This document shows positions 42,541 to 55,825 of a stretch of 64,000 nucleotides of DNA, one piece after another. The position numbers and the translations under genes are program-made. Each line of letters opens with the position of its first letter. The first letter of the stretch is position 1. The notes beneath the pieces are model-generated. The model had not been told where the DNA came from and did not search any database. It worked only from the letters and a program-made list of their open reading frames with translations. Source of the DNA: Lutraria lutraria (Eukaryota > Mollusca > Bivalvia > Venerida > Mactridae); NCBI GenBank assembly GCA_964023205.1, contig OZ026845.1, forward strand, positions 1,064,001 through 1,128,000, read 5' to 3'.

Positions 42541-43064
42541 ATAGGCCCAATCTCTACCCAGAGTTGTCGTTCCTTTCCAATCCACACATACCTCTGTCAA
42601 CGTCTCAATGCCAAGATTCTGGGCAAACTACACTTTAATCAATTAACATGCTTTTGTGTATATTTTATAATTATTTGTTAAATGTCGTAATAAAATAGAT
42701 CATATCGTTTTAGAAAAACGCTTCAGGTTGCTCCATTATTAGCTGTACCATTAGGGATTATTAAAGCATGTAACTCTAAACCAAACTTAGCGGAGTAATA
42801 CTGAAGTAAAAAATTCAAAACGTGGGTAATATAAGGAGGAGATACCAGACTCGAATGTCAGTTTACTATCATTTAGTTTAAGTATGCGATTCTTTTCAAA
42901 TAAACCAAACAAAACCATATATTTTTGTTTCTTTTCGAGGTGTTGTCACCATTTGGAAATCTCGCGTCCATCATTGTGAAGCCGGACTACATTTTGGACG
43001 TTGACAGAGGTTAGAGTGAGCGTAGCGGGTACGACAACTCTGGGTAGAGATTGGTACAGGCCAT
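42541..43064. mobile_element. MITE-like element with about 60-bp inverted ends
   Basis: 42544-42606 (caatctctacccagagttgtcg ... cctctgtcaacgt) is matched in inverse at 42998-43063. It has no coding capacity, and the target duplication is not clear. Confidence 0.6.
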
Positions 43065-46000
43065 CATTCAATAAAAACACATTAATATCGTGTTAACTAA
43101 TGTGTAGTGACTTTGACAAATACACCAGATAACATAAAAATTTACTACATTTAACAAATATAAATTAAAATATAAACATGAACAAAATTGATTTAGCATT
43201 TGTGCTGTTTTAAGTCAGAATTGAATGTTAAAATATCCCACCCACTCATGGTAACATAGAAATTAGCGCCTTATCTTAAATGTTATCAAATTTTACAGAT
43301 CCTAATAAATATTTACAGATACGATAGATGCCTTTTGGATTCTGAAATTCTAGATAATCTATTTTGAAGTCGGCATTCTTGCCGTGACGACAATATAAAC
43401 AAATCTTCAATTCTTTTCCAAAACGAACCAACGAAATTTTCTCAGTCCGCTTATCGTTCCTTTAATTAGCTACTACTATTTGATCCAATGTCATTAGGGA
43501 CATGTGTTCAAAACAATTAGACGACGTGTCTCGTGCTACTCCCATGGCCCCTACCTCAAGGTCACAGTTAGGGTTTAAAAGTAACCAAATCTTGTATATA
43601 TGCACACATTCATACCAGGACTGTTTTTTTCTCATGTATTGAAGGTCTTAGAAATAATTTGGCACAACTGTTTAGTACATGAATATTAATGAGTTATCTT
43701 CCTTTATTGCATTTTATAATTCGTTTTGTCTATGCATATATGTCGTATGAATTAGGAAAAAAACTGACAAAGGTAAAAAAATAAGCTTTAAACATATTTT
43801 TGCCCAGTGACTTATCTTTGATCTTAATATGTTATTGCTATGAAGTCGATTATCGTTCGTAGATATCTGTCACTTTTTAGTGACAGCTCTTTCTTACCTA
43901 TTTTCCAACTACCAAATATAAACCTACATGAATTGTAATAAATCATACTACATGTTGTAGTTACTATGCCAACCCTATGACTGCAGAAGTATGGACCTTG
44001 ACAAAACACGAGAACTGCTGATACGATTGGGTATGTCAATTGCTATGGATAAAATGTCGAAATGAGCATAGTATGACTGTCGCACTGCTTTCTACACTTC
44101 TCTCACGCATTGAATTTACCTAAGGCTAGATAATATATATATATATATGGTATCTTAGAGAAGTTGGTAAGGTTAAGGCTTTCCTATAATTAAAGTTATG
44201 ATGAAAATTTGCGCCAAGTCATTTTAAAATCACACAATGCATACATCACAGTCGCAGGCTATACACGAACAACCCAAACATCTATTCAACATATTGAAAA
44301 TCAACAAAGTTCAAAAGTGCACTGTGACCGTTTCGGTTGAGCTACGGACCTGATTATTTTACGCGACACGTTTTCTTGTTATTGTAAATATTTTGCCAAG
44401 ACAACATATAATACCACTTTGAAAGCACATTCATGCTCCTGACACCAACAACACCATCACTGTACTTCATAGTGCGCTGTGCTCTTGGTCTTTAATATCA
44501 TGGACCCAGGTCTTGCACGCCACACATTGTCCTGTTGTGGTTAACACTCGTGTCAAGTAATTTGAAAACCAGCCTATGCATTATGAAGTCGATGACCTAA
44601 CACGAAATGCCACAGACAGATGGACCGGATGACGGACGGACAAACAAATATAATCGGCTAATCATATGGTCCCTAAAGCAACAGTGATTTAATTTTCATT
44701 GAGACCAATCATTGTTGATATGAATTAATATATTGAAAGATAAAGGAATCCATGATTATGAACCCGTATTACCTTGACCTTAGTGACCCCATATCATCGT
44801 ATTGAACTTCTAAAATACAATGAGAACAATGTTCTATTGAAATATGAAGTATCGGTGCCAAAAAGATATTGACTGCAGTAGAATATGACATTTCACCCCT
44901 ATGACATTGACCTTTGATCCAATGACATGAGACTCTTCGTGGTTCTTCTACCCAGAACGTTTTGACAACCTGTGAAATATGAAAGCTCTAACAAACAGAG
45001 CAAACGTAATAAGCCCCAGATCTGTCTGAGAAGCATAACCGTTGTTTGGAATGTGTAAAGTTTTCGTATGAACACTATTTTTTATGTGGTAAAAGTACAG
45101 AACTAATTTTTCACAAATGTGTGACAAATTGGTACGTATTTATCACACATGTGTGAAGAATTTGTACGAAATTATAACACATGCAACAAATTCGTATATG
45201 GGAAAATGACGGCTCAATAAAGCTGTCCTGCTAGCTTACAGAGGGTCAATTGTTGTATCCATGTGTACGCATTGAGTCTTCATCCGCCGTTAAAGCTGGA
45301 AAAGTCTCCAAATGACCCTGACTGTTGGTGCAAAAAACACAATTCATTTTTTATTGGGCATATATTTAAAAAAACACCTTCCTAATCAGGGTGGACATGT
45401 TACCAAACACAGAAAAACACTATTCAAAATATTACAATCTGAATACTAGTAAATACTGTAAATATTATTAACATCACTTTAGGCTAAACATTTCAATATT
45501 AGTGATGTATCTCTACTGCTATGTTAATAACCGATGGCGTTCTTTATTGAAATATTTTGTTTGGAAAGCTAAAAACATGTATCGGTAATTAATGTATTAT
45601 ACTAATGACAATCAAAACATGTATCAAAAGCACGCAAATAATGCATAAAATATTTAAACTACCAACTAGCGGTTTCAAATAAACGTTTGTTGAACGTAAT
45701 GTAATATCCCAAATGGACGCGAAAATATGATACTCTAATTATAAAATCGATTTTCAATACGATAACCGGACAATGAACTAACAAATCGGAGATCGATATT
45801 CACATTTTGTTTTTCAAAAATTGAAATGTATTGAATAGATATTCACTAGCGGAAGCGAAACGCAGCTAATATATTATTTAATCGTTTTTGGAATGTGATT
45901 TATCACGTTCCTATGTTATCATCAAGCTGAGAACCGTCCTTGGACTCCATAACACCTTGGTTGAAAGGAAGGTTGTGGGCTTAAAATAGTAGTAAAAGTG

Positions 46001-47665
46001 TTCTTTTTATGCAAGATTATTTAGAATTACATTATCACGTCTGAATCTCGTGCAAATTCGGGATAACTATAGGCCCTACTTTTTTAATCATATAATAAAA
46101 ATTATCTTTTTGTCGGGGTCTTTTTATTTTGGTGATCCTGATTATGTTTAATGCGTTGATGTACTTTTGTGTCAAAATCTGATGTTGATAGTTACTGTTA
46201 CTTATGTGTTGTTCACTTGTTTGTGTATTACAAAGAGTTCTTCGTGCGATTTCAATTATAATTTTAATTCAATGTGCTGTTAACTTTTTTCTTACCAAAC
46301 GATTGAAATAACGTCGTTTTCGACTTCAAAACGGTCATTTTTACGGTATTTATAGTGCCTTTCTAAACATACCTATCGCTCAATCAATTTATGTAGATAT
46401 TAAATGAAATAAACATTTAATAGCGGAGATTAAATTTACCTACGTGTAGGTATAAATCTGATGTTCATGATTTAATTAAAAGTGCAAGTAAAACGATTTC
46501 AAATGTAAAGTTTAGTGTTTTTTTCTTCTCACAAGCACACTTAAATTATTTTTATTGAAAATCTACCCGAGGGATTTTTTTTATTTTTGTCTAGAATAAA
46601 GTTTGATGTGTCATCTGTAGTTCGCATAAATTTGAAGAAAATCTTTCTGTTGGCTGCCCACCAGCGGATTGACTTCGCACGGCACCCGCGGGCGGATGTC
46701 GGTGTATGACAAGTGTGAACATTCTGTAATACGATATTTTACAATGAAAGTACATGTAATTAAACCCCTAATATGTCGCATTAAAGTGATTCTGTAACAT
46801 AACTGGCTAAATACAGGAATAGTGATGACTCGCCCAATAATACAATCATTTCAAATACGCTAGAAATTATGCTACACGACATGTCCGCGTGCTTAGAAAT
46901 TGATAATAGTATGTCTGTGCAGTGACTTGTTTTAAAAGCCTCTGGTAAGTGTAAAAAACTTATATACACAACTGACAGCCCATGTATTGAGGAATTGCTA
47001 CACACTAGTTTATTTTCATTTATTTTCGTTGGGCTCAATTTTTGTTGGTTTTTACTAAAATGGCTATTTCGTGGGGACATAAATTCGTGGATTTGATTTT
47101 TGGAAAAGAAATGCCTTAACTCTGCATTTATATTCGTAGGGACTAGATTTCGTGGATGAGCCGATCCACGAAATCCACGAAATTGAAACTCCAACGAACA
47201 TTAATGATTCCACAGTATATCCTTATTTAGAAGAACTTCTAAATTATATGTCCGTGGTTTCAAGCACTGCTCATTTGTGTATCCCTGTCGAGTTTTACAT
47301 AAATATATCCTGACAAGTCAAAACTGTGTTTTGGAGCCTTATACTATATTACTTATTTAATAGCACTGCTATATTTTATGATTATATACACCCGTGTTAC
47401 ATTGGTGATATCTAGCACTGTTATTTTTAAATGTCCGCGTTCACAAACGCTATTTATTATATGGCGCTAGGTATGCATAATGATTATTGACATGTTGAAT
47501 CTAAGATGGCCCCTGTTTGTTTACACCTTAAGAGGCCCCCTATACCACTATAGTTCAATTTTCTTATAGTCAAGGTCGGATTTTGGACGATACCATTGTA
47601 AAGGTATTCACTGTAAATTGATTGCCTAAATTATTTTAAATCTGTAGTAAAGCATCATTCACATT
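43065..47665. other. Intergenic DNA
   Basis: No recognisable gene. A small palindrome-rich patch (tcacacatgtgtga) lies at about 45110-45180. Short ORFs here are unsupported. Confidence 0.4.
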
Positions 47666-47669
47666 AAAC

Positions 47670-47765
47670 CAGAGTCATGGTGTATTGGATAAGGTGGCAT
47701 GTACATACATGACATTTTTACACGGAGCAGATGTTAATGGTTCGAACTCAGTCAATGGCTCTTTC
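47670..47765 (+). repeat. tRNA-derived SINE-like sequence
   Basis: An A-box-like tggtgtattggataagg (47678-47695) and B-box-like ggttcgaactc (47739-47749) are about 60 bases apart. The stems do not fold into a complete tRNA, so a SINE remnant is more likely. Confidence 0.4.
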
Positions 47766-48049
47766 TTTTTAAATTACTATATACTATTATTTTTTATATT
47801 TTTTTAACTGAAATATGTTTGTTCTTGATACATGTATGTATAGACGCTGAATAGTACCTTTTTGTATTTTAAAATGTTCTCCGGTGTATTTCTCAATTTA
47901 TATTTTTTTTATGCATTTTATTGCACGAAATAGCGAATACAAAAGTAATTTCAAATGCTGTATAATATTATACACCTAAACCGGTTTTTACTTTTTACTA
48001 TATAATTACTCTACAATGAAATTAAGATCTAATTGCTAATACCCATGTA

Positions 48050-48125
48050 AGGACTCCAACATCAGACGCAGACCTGAAGATTCATTCACCCAATGGTTTA
48101 CCAACTGCGCCACAGAGGACAATGA
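48050..48125 (-). repeat. tRNA-related remnant
   Basis: On the minus strand tggcgcagttggtaaa (A-box region) is followed by a poor B-box (gatgttggagtcc). A functional tRNA is not supported. Confidence 0.35.
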
Positions 48126-48297
48126 TGTGTAGTATCTTAGATTGCTTTAAACGATACCACAGTAGTATTCTTTTACCTAAACATCTACAAATGGGATCTT
48201 CCATGTATACAATAACACTGCTGACCTAAAAATTGAACTATATATCCTTAGCTGTTTTTGCTTTATTGTATTTGCTAGTTTTATTGTTTATAAATAG

Positions 48298-48393
48298 TGA
48301 GTTTTTCCTCCGGGGATGACGACTTCCACTACGGTATCTTGTCATTTAAAGATGGTGAATGGGTTGTTTCGGAAGTACCGGATGTAAAATTTG
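48298..48393 (+). CDS. Probable upstream exon of the ApeC-LDLa gene
   Basis: An AG acceptor (aaatag) precedes it and a GTATGA donor follows. The 96-bp exon is phase 1 at both ends and encodes SFSSGDDDFHYGILSFKDGEWVVSEVPDV..., which is compact and non-repetitive. Phase and strand match the ApeC exon at 53477, so the two could be spliced together across about 5 kb. There is no domain assignment for this piece. Confidence 0.45.
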
Positions 48394-48689
48394 GTATGAA
48401 AAAATATCTATATTTTTTAATTGTTTATTATCGAGTTTATTGCAAAAGTATTGAATGCGATTACAGTACAATGAATTTATCCGTCCCATACATATACTTG
48501 TATGTCGGGTAAACGAGGTCATATTTCAATCAAATTAAAGCTATATTTTTTCGTTTGTAAAATCATCAATATTATAACAGGCCTGTTGCTATACCAGTTG
48601 ATATTAGAATATTAGAATCGCCTGTAAATTTGAAGTTGGTATTCAAATTGAGTGGATATCTTTCACGTCAATTGAGTAGGTGTTAATTT

Positions 48690-48810
48690 GAGGGGGGGGG
48701 GGGGAGCAAGAATCAGGCCCGACATTTTCACTCAATAGGTGATTAGTGGGGAGCAAGCACCGGACCCAACAATTTTACTCAATAGGTGATTCGGGGGGGG
48801 GGGGCAATAG
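48690..48810. repeat. Poly-G-associated repeat, left copies
   Basis: Two G-tracts (13 G at 48692, 12 G at 48793) are associated with gcaagaatcaggcccgac and actcaataggtgatt. The reverse complement of this unit, with a 15-C tract, lies at 53085-53150. Confidence 0.7.
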
Positions 48811-48949
48811 TCATCCCAGCCAGCAAACCTATGTCAGCCCGATATAAAGCCGATATTATCATCAATATCAGCCCTACATCGGTATCTTGATCGGTTCGCT
48901 ATCGGTCCGCCTTGAATTTGCAACGCTGCTCGATGTCGGCCAAAATGTA

Positions 48950-49040
48950 ATAGGAAGAGGAAAATAATGTACCCGATGCATGGCTCGAACCCGCGACCTC
49001 TTAAAACTGCTGGTCTGGAGCTGAAACAGGCGGCAAATGG
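48950..49040 (-). repeat. tRNA-derived SINE-like remnant
   Basis: On the minus strand ggtcgcgggttcgagcc is an intact B-box/T-arm-like sequence. The A-box part is poor. It is probably a SINE head. Confidence 0.35.
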
Positions 49041-50418
49041 AAATAAGAGTAATTTTCCACAAAGATTTACAAAAAATTCTAAATTTAATTATTAGACTGA
49101 GTGCATACTGGTCTTTGGTCTCTGGTGTAAATAAACCATTATGGCAAAACAATGAAATCAAATGAATAACATAAAAATTCCTTGAATGTAGATATTCCGC
49201 ATAAACATGAAAGTATCATGAACAATTTTCTTTTGTTATAGACAGTCGCGAAAATATATGACAATAAAGCAACAAGCTAAAATAAGTTCCCAGGATAATT
49301 ACTTTACTGTCAATATCCATCCGCTGTTGATGATGTATGCCTTTTAAAGTAATTTACCAAACTCACTGACATGTTTCTTGCAACGAACACTTATTATTTT
49401 GATGAAGTCTATCCGACCTGCTGCTGACACCAGTTCAAGAAATTCAAAATGGCGGTCAGCACTAATGTAGGCGGCTGACCTAGATATTTAAATCTTGTTA
49501 CAAGTTATCTAAGATAAGCCAATATAATATGTTTCAAAATGTAGTTGAATACTTACATTATTATGCAGCCTCAAACATGATTTAACGTTTTGCTTCTTCA
49601 CTTCTTTCATTTGCCTCATTGATTATGTAAAAACAGTTAACTCATTAATAATAATGACAAAATACAGTCGTCTACGTTGATACACATATCGGCCCTACAT
49701 CAGTCCGACATCTGCCAGACATTGGGATTTGAACGAATATAAAGAGTCAGAATCATCGTGTTATCTTTTATATTTCATTTCTACAGATTTCTGCATTTCT
49801 ACTGTCCTTTAAGATTACGCATGAAAATTTACCTTATAAGAGTACGCATGAAGAATTGTCCTTTAAGACTAGCTTTCTTGACCTATAAAACTAGTTTGTC
49901 GTATCAAAACGTTCATTTTGTTCGAAATCAGTACGCGCGTGAGCGCGCACGTTGCTGGTTAGATACGCAAATATGGGCGATGAAATATACAAACATTATT
50001 GGAACTTTATTATTTTAATGAGAAGAAGCCCACAGCTTTTGCTGGTGCGCATAAACTTTTAAGTGTTCTCGAAAGAAATATTCAGGAGCATTTAGTATCG
50101 ACTTCATAAATCAGTAGTTGAATAATCAAGATGCTTACTCGCTATAAACGTAATGGGTATAATTTGAATCAAACACACTGTCCGTTAAAAACCCGTTGTA
50201 TAATATTATTATGTATACATCAAGTTTAAAAACATTTATTTTCATTAACCCAACTGATTCTATTCATGTACGTCAAAAGACACCCATCTTTATAATCAAC
50301 CCAGATGAGTTTATCTTTTTTGTATTTAAACATTCTAAATTCCATTGAAAATATGTAAATACTAGTTAAATGATAAAAACAATATCATGGCAATAGTGTC
50401 ATGTTATATCTTCTTGTT

Positions 50419-50764
50419 GACAATGATAACATGCATGCTGGAAGTTACATCTAGTACGCTGTTTAGACCCTGATGTCTATATCATAATTTAATCTGTCCG
50501 ATTGACAGTGCAACGATCCCGGGATTGTATATATGCATCGGTATTTTAACATTTCATAGCTACAATGCTCCCAGAACAAAAAATAGTGGCTGATTGCATC
50601 TTTCATATTATGTGATCACATCGTGTATTTTGTTCTGGATGTTTTGTAACTGTGAAATGTAAAACTGTCGATGCTTATAGTATCGGCCAAATATTTTATC
50701 ATATAGACATCAGGGTCTTAACAGCATGCAAGATGTAACTTCCAGCAAGCATGTTATCATTGTC
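50419..50764. mobile_element. Long-inverted-repeat MITE
   Basis: 50419-50482 (gacaatgataacatgcatgc ... ctgatgtctatat) is the inverse of 50701-50764. Pairing continues inward (cagaacaaaa/ttttgttctg), so most of the 346 bp can fold into one hairpin. It has no ORF. Confidence 0.75.
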
Positions 50765-51019
50765 AAGTAAGCATACTAGCAATGTCAATGAGTAAATTGT
50801 AACTGTAAGCAGGCATTGTGTAATTCTTACCTACATATCATTCAATACATAACATTGAATATAGATATAAATGTGAACATTGATGTAATAAAATATGTAT
50901 TTTGTTTTTATAGTCATTATTCTCTAAATCCAAGTGACTTTAAGTGCCATAAAGAATTTTTTTATATCAATCATCCTTAGACCTCCATTAAGTCTGGGCT
51001 ATACAACTTCTTTTAAGGT

Positions 51020-51165
51020 ATTGGGAATGGATGTCTGATCATATCGAGTTTTACCAATGTATGGATTTAAAAACTAAACCATGATTATATACGGAAATAA
51101 ACCAACTGTATAAAGTCCATAGCAAGTGCTTTACAACAAATATTACATTATTCTACAAACCTATA
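51020..51165 (+). repeat. Dispersed host repeat, partial copy C
   Basis: Resembles parts of 7950-8540: ggatgtctgatca, tttaaaaactaaaccatgattatatac and ataaagtccatagcaagt. Confidence 0.6.
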
Positions 51166-51543
51166 GACCACGACGCAGCAGCCCCCCCCCCCTTATACTA
51201 AATAAATTGGAAAACGACGGAATTAAAACATGTATGGGCAAGTTTTGGTGTGAGAACGGTGTCGATAGAATAAAAAAGATCTTATTGTGCATTGAAGCCA
51301 GAAAATATATCGCAATTGCAATATTTGTTTGAAAAACCTGAAAATATGTTCTACTTTCGTTTTCGAGCTGGTTATCTTTACTTTTCAATATGCATTGATA
51401 ATAGTAAGAGCGACCGTGGTGGGTGGGGTAATTTTATGTCTGTGATCCAAACAAGTTTATTTTTATCAATGTCGAGGCATAACCCAGATATCTACGCATA
51501 CAATTTTAAAACGTTCATTGTACTTCTAAGTGATACTTGAGAG

Positions 51544-53075
51544 GAAAATTTTCATGCTTACTCTTAAAGGACAACTTTTCATGCTTACTCTTAAAGGACA
51601 AATTTTCATGTGTACTCTTAAAGGACAAATTTTCATGCTTACTCTTAAAGGACAAATTTTCATGCTTACTCTTAAAGGACAAATTTTCATGCTTACTCTT
51701 AAAGGACAAATTTTCATGCTTACTCTTAAAGGACAAATTTTCATGCTTACTCTTAAAGGACAAATTTTCATGCTTACTCTTAAAGGGCAAATTTGCAGGT
51801 GTACTCTTAAAGGGCAAATTTGCAGGTGTACTCTTAAAGGACACATTTTCATGTGTACTCTTAAAGGACAAATTTTCATGCTTACTCTTAAAGGACAACT
51901 TTTCATGCTTACTCTTAAAGGACAAATTTTCATGCTTACTCTTAAAGGACAAATTTTCATGTTTACTCTTAAAGGGCAAATTTGCAGGTGTACTCTTAAA
52001 GGACAAATTTTCATGCTTACTCTTAAAGGACAAATTTTCATGTGTACTCTTAAAGGGCAAATTTGCAGGTGTACTCTTAAAGGACAACTTTTCATGCTTA
52101 CTCTTAAAGGACAAATTTTCATGTGTACTCTTAAAGGGCAAATTTGCAGGTGTACTCTTAAAGGACAAATTTTCATGCTTACTCTTAAAGGACACATTTT
52201 CATGTGTACTCTTAAAGGGCAAATTTGCAGGTGTACTCTTAAAGGACAAATTTTCATGCTTACTCTTAAAGGACAAATTTTCATGTGTACTCTTAAAGGG
52301 CAAATTTGCAGGTGTACTCTTAAAGGACAAATTTTCATGCTTACTCTTAAAGGACAAATTTTCATGTGTACTCTTAAAGGGCAAATTTGCAGGTGTACTC
52401 TTAAAGGACAAATTTTCATGCTTACTCTTAAAGGACACATTTTCATGTGTACTCTTAAAGGGCAAATTTGCAGGTGTACTCTTAAAGGACAAATTTTCAT
52501 GTGTACTCTTAAAGGGCAAATTTTCATGTGTACTCTTAAAGGACAAATATTCATGCTTACTCTTAAAGGACAAATTTTCATGTGTACTCTTAAAGGGCAA
52601 ATTTGCAGGTGTACTCTTAATTGAAAAATTTTCATGCTTACTCTTAAAGGACAAATTTTCATGCTTACTCTTAAAGGACAAATTTTCATGTGTACTCTTA
52701 AAGGGCAAATTTGCAGGTGTACTCTTAAAGGACAAATTTTCATGCTTACTCTTAAAGGACACATTTTCATGTGTACTCTTAAAGGGCAAATTTGCAGGTG
52801 TACTCTTAAAGGACAAATTTTCATGTGTACTCTTAAAGGGCAAAATTTCATGTGTACTCTTAAAGGGCAAATTTTCATGTGTACTCTTAAAGGACAAATA
52901 TTCATGCTTACTCTTAAAGGACAAATTTTCATGTGTACTCTTAAAGGGCAAATTTGCAGGTGTACTCTTAAAGGACAAATTTTCATGTGTACTCTTAAAG
53001 GGCAAATTTTCATGTGTACTCTTAAAGGGCAACTTTTCATGCGTACTCTTAAAGGTCAAATTGTCATGTATGACG
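51544..53075. repeat. 27-bp minisatellite, about 56 copies
   Basis: Units of cttactcttaaaggacaaa ttttcatg alternate with two variants, one with gtgtactcttaaaggg and one with tttgcaggtg. The variants recur in longer composite blocks. Since 27 is a multiple of 3, long frames stay open in several frames on both strands, and none needs to be a gene. A few diverged inverse units lie at 49800-49870. Confidence 0.95.
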
Positions 53076-53084
53076 TGACTTTTG

Positions 53085-53150
53085 CCCCCCCCCCCCCCCA
53101 ATCACCTATTGAGAAAATCGACGGGCCTGACACTTGCTCCCCAAATCTAC
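53085..53150. repeat. Poly-C-associated repeat, right copy
   Basis: A 15-C tract, then aatcacctattgagaaaatcgacgggcctgac and ttgctcccc: the reverse complement of the unit at 48690-48810. Confidence 0.7.
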
Positions 53151-53476
53151 ACCGACCCATATGCTATGCCAAATAGTTTTCATGGGCGACATCGTGTCTT
53201 TTAAAAATTACGTCTAGACAAATATCCATCGAATAAAACATACAGTGCAACCTTTCAAGAACAACAATCTCCCTTTAACAATAGCATGACCTTTCCCACT
53301 ACACGATTTAACTATAAATTTAACCTCTCAAGAACAACAGCCTCTCAACAACAACATAATTTTGCTACTGCCAAAGGGTGTTGCTTTGGAGAGGTTGCAC
53401 TGCATATTGAAGTTAGAATATTTCAAAGGTACAATTCTTTAAACTGACTCATAAAAATCAATGATGTGATTTTCAG

Positions 53477-53851
53477 AAGTGGAAGAATGGCCTAGTGGTT
53501 CCTATACACTACTAATGTCAAAGTATGGTTGTCCAAGAGGTAAATGGAATAAAGGATATTTGTCATTTACTTGGAATAATCCACAACTCATGCTATCACA
53601 TACGCTAAGAAACCAGTGTGACAATTTCAATAAGACATCCGATGGAGATGGCACTGGATGTCGCCGTTTACTTTCAGAGAAAACATGGCCATCATCACAA
53701 AGTTATATGTTCGGTCCATTCTCAGAGTACAAAATGACTATAAATTTCTGTCAACGTATGAACAACACAGACTCAGACAATGCAAGCAACAGTGGCACGT
53801 GGCCCGATACAAACTTTCGATTATTTGATGCAAACACCGACTGTCCATCAG
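53477..53851 (+). CDS. ApeC-LDLa gene, exon with first half of ApeC-like domain
   Basis: Bounded by tttcag and g|gtattt. Phase 1 in and out. It encodes WPSGSYTLLMSKYGCPRG, a GYLSFTW strand, then FCQRM and WPDTNFRLF...CPSG. The spacing of WP, GCP, FC and CP elements follows the ApeC domain of apextrin-like proteins, which are secreted or surface proteins that can bind microbial ligands. Several ApeC consensus residues differ, so it is a divergent member. I give the domain moderate confidence. Confidence 0.65.
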
Positions 53852-53912
53852 GTATTTACATAAATTCTTTGTTTCAGTCACGTATATTCAAGAATCATGT
53901 GTGAGTCACATA

Positions 53913-54063
53913 GATTTAATTATTAAGTTTTAGTTACATGCATTTTAATGATTAAGTATCAGTCACATACATTTAATGATTAAGTATCAGTTACATACAT
54001 TTAATGATTAAGTATCAGTCACATACATTTAATGATTAAGTATCAGTCACATACATTTAATCG
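53913..54063. repeat. 28-bp tandem repeat, about 5 copies
   Basis: Units of atttaatgattaagtatcag tcacatac, in the intron after the first ApeC exon. Confidence 0.85.
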
Positions 54064-54633
54064 TTAATGGAAGAGTCACATTTCTCTCTGTATAGAGAAA
54101 TATTTGCTTGTTATCTACTTCTTTTAACCTGTCAAACAGTTATTCGTACCTTATGAACTATTCATGAAGTATGCAAGAATACTTCAAGAAATATTCATGA
54201 TTTCAAAGGGGTATTTATGTTACGGCTACATCTACGGCTAATAAAACACTGTCAATATTGAATATTTTCAACGTTCCTGAAGTAATGATATGTTTTATTT
54301 AGCTGATGAGCACAGTATTAAAACGATTAAAATTACACTTGTATTGATTAAAAGTAACATACGCGCTTTAGAATTGCGTGTACAATTGCTGTATACATGT
54401 ATGTTTTATCCGTGCGATTTAATCACAAATATAAATCGACATGCCAGATGTGTAATTTAGAATGCTTATAGGCAATTTTCTTGTATAATTGCACTAGACC
54501 GTCATAAGGAACTCATACACTAGAACAGGCATAGTCGTTTTCTGTTTTTAAAGTCAATAGAGGAATGACTCGTAGGAAAAACATATGAAACATCAGCTCT
54601 ATTTAAAAGCATCCATTGTTTCATTGTTTACAG

Positions 54634-54738
54634 GATTCAACACTGAGGACCACACTTTGATACTGCCGCCCGTCAACAAATGGGTAGAAAATGGATATCT
54701 TCCAAATTTTACAGTAAATACGGACCACGTTGAAAAAA
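54634..54738 (+). CDS. ApeC-LDLa gene, second ApeC exon
   Basis: An acceptor tttacag and donor GTACGT bound 105 bp, phase 1 in and out. It encodes FNTEDHTLILPPVNKWVENG then YLPNFTVNTDHVEK, which continues CPSG of the previous exon without a break in the ApeC pattern (CPSGF, then G-x-LP). Confidence 0.6.
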
Positions 54739-54825
54739 GTACGTTTCTTATTTTTTCTGGTATGACCTTTCTGTACGTATGAATCAATTAGTTGTTTGTC
54801 ACTATTAAATGAAACAGTAGTACAG

Positions 54826-55825
54826 TCCCATGAATAAGTTTAATGTAAAGCTGCATGTTGGACGTTTTCTAAAGTTTTTGGTAGACATGTGGAGGAATCA
54901 TGGTACATTTTTAGAAATCCAAGATGGCCACCAAGATAGCAGTCAAATAATTGAAAAATTTGATTAGATATGATAAGTTGGTTTTCGTATGTGTTACGCC
55001 AAAAATGATGTAACAACTTCGCATCGAGCTGGATCAGTATGAAAATTATTAATTTGTCAAACCCTTTCTTGATTTTAAAGACAAAATCTTTAAAAAATAT
55101 GAATGAAAATGTAGCTAAATTACTGTATGGGGCTGAAAACTTCACCTATCAGCCAAGGCATAGTGGAGGAAATTAAGATTTTACAATTCAGTATATAGGC
55201 GTAAACAACATCCAGCCAGTTGTACCATTATCATTGGCATCACAATCATACCACTGTGGAGTCATATATTTTCAAAGTGGGTGGGGTAAATGTACATTAT
55301 ATCACAGTTTCTGCTGAAGGGTAATGTTATGATTATAAAGACAATGAATTGTCAATAGCCTCTCCACTTGTGTAAATACTTATGTGATAATTGATTGTAT
55401 AGAGATCGGCTTGAATTTTGCATTCTTGTGTTGCCATGAAATGGTTCGGTTGCCGAGGCAACAAAGTGGCAAACTGCAAAACAAAAACACCACCTAAATC
55501 TATTTTTAGATTTCCGTTTAAACATTTAGTTGAAATCAATGTCATTATAAAAAAAGTCAAATGTTATCCGTATTACTGAAAATTAAGACGGAAACTGCCA
55601 TCAACATGCTTAAAACGTCATTATGGTATGGTGTAAATGTTTTTAATATTTCTCTGATGACTGAGTTTATGGTTTCCGATTTAAAAGTAAGAATGTTTCT
55701 AAGCTTTGTGTATTTCGTTTGTTTTTCTCTTTAATGTTTACCTATTATGTTGGCATCTAATTGGTTTAGTGGTTTCCATAGCAACGTTATTATCAAAAAG
55801 TGAGACTGATTGAGATGTAAATGAT
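54826..55825. repeat. Inverted repeat arm 1 (intron)
   Basis: Resembles the reverse complement of about 58680-59600: aagatggccaccaagat, ttttcgtatgtgttac and gccaaaaatgatgtaacaa, gcaacaaagtggcaaactgc, gtggtttccatagcaacg. Copies have diverged by indels. Confidence 0.7.

Noticed and set aside
47670..49040. tRNA genes suggested by B-box-like sequences
   Set aside because: Acceptor and anticodon stems do not form. SINE remnants explain the boxes better.
51526..53176. Long ORFs of 364-528 codons on both strands
   Set aside because: They are frames kept open by a 27-bp tandem repeat, and several frames are open at once.
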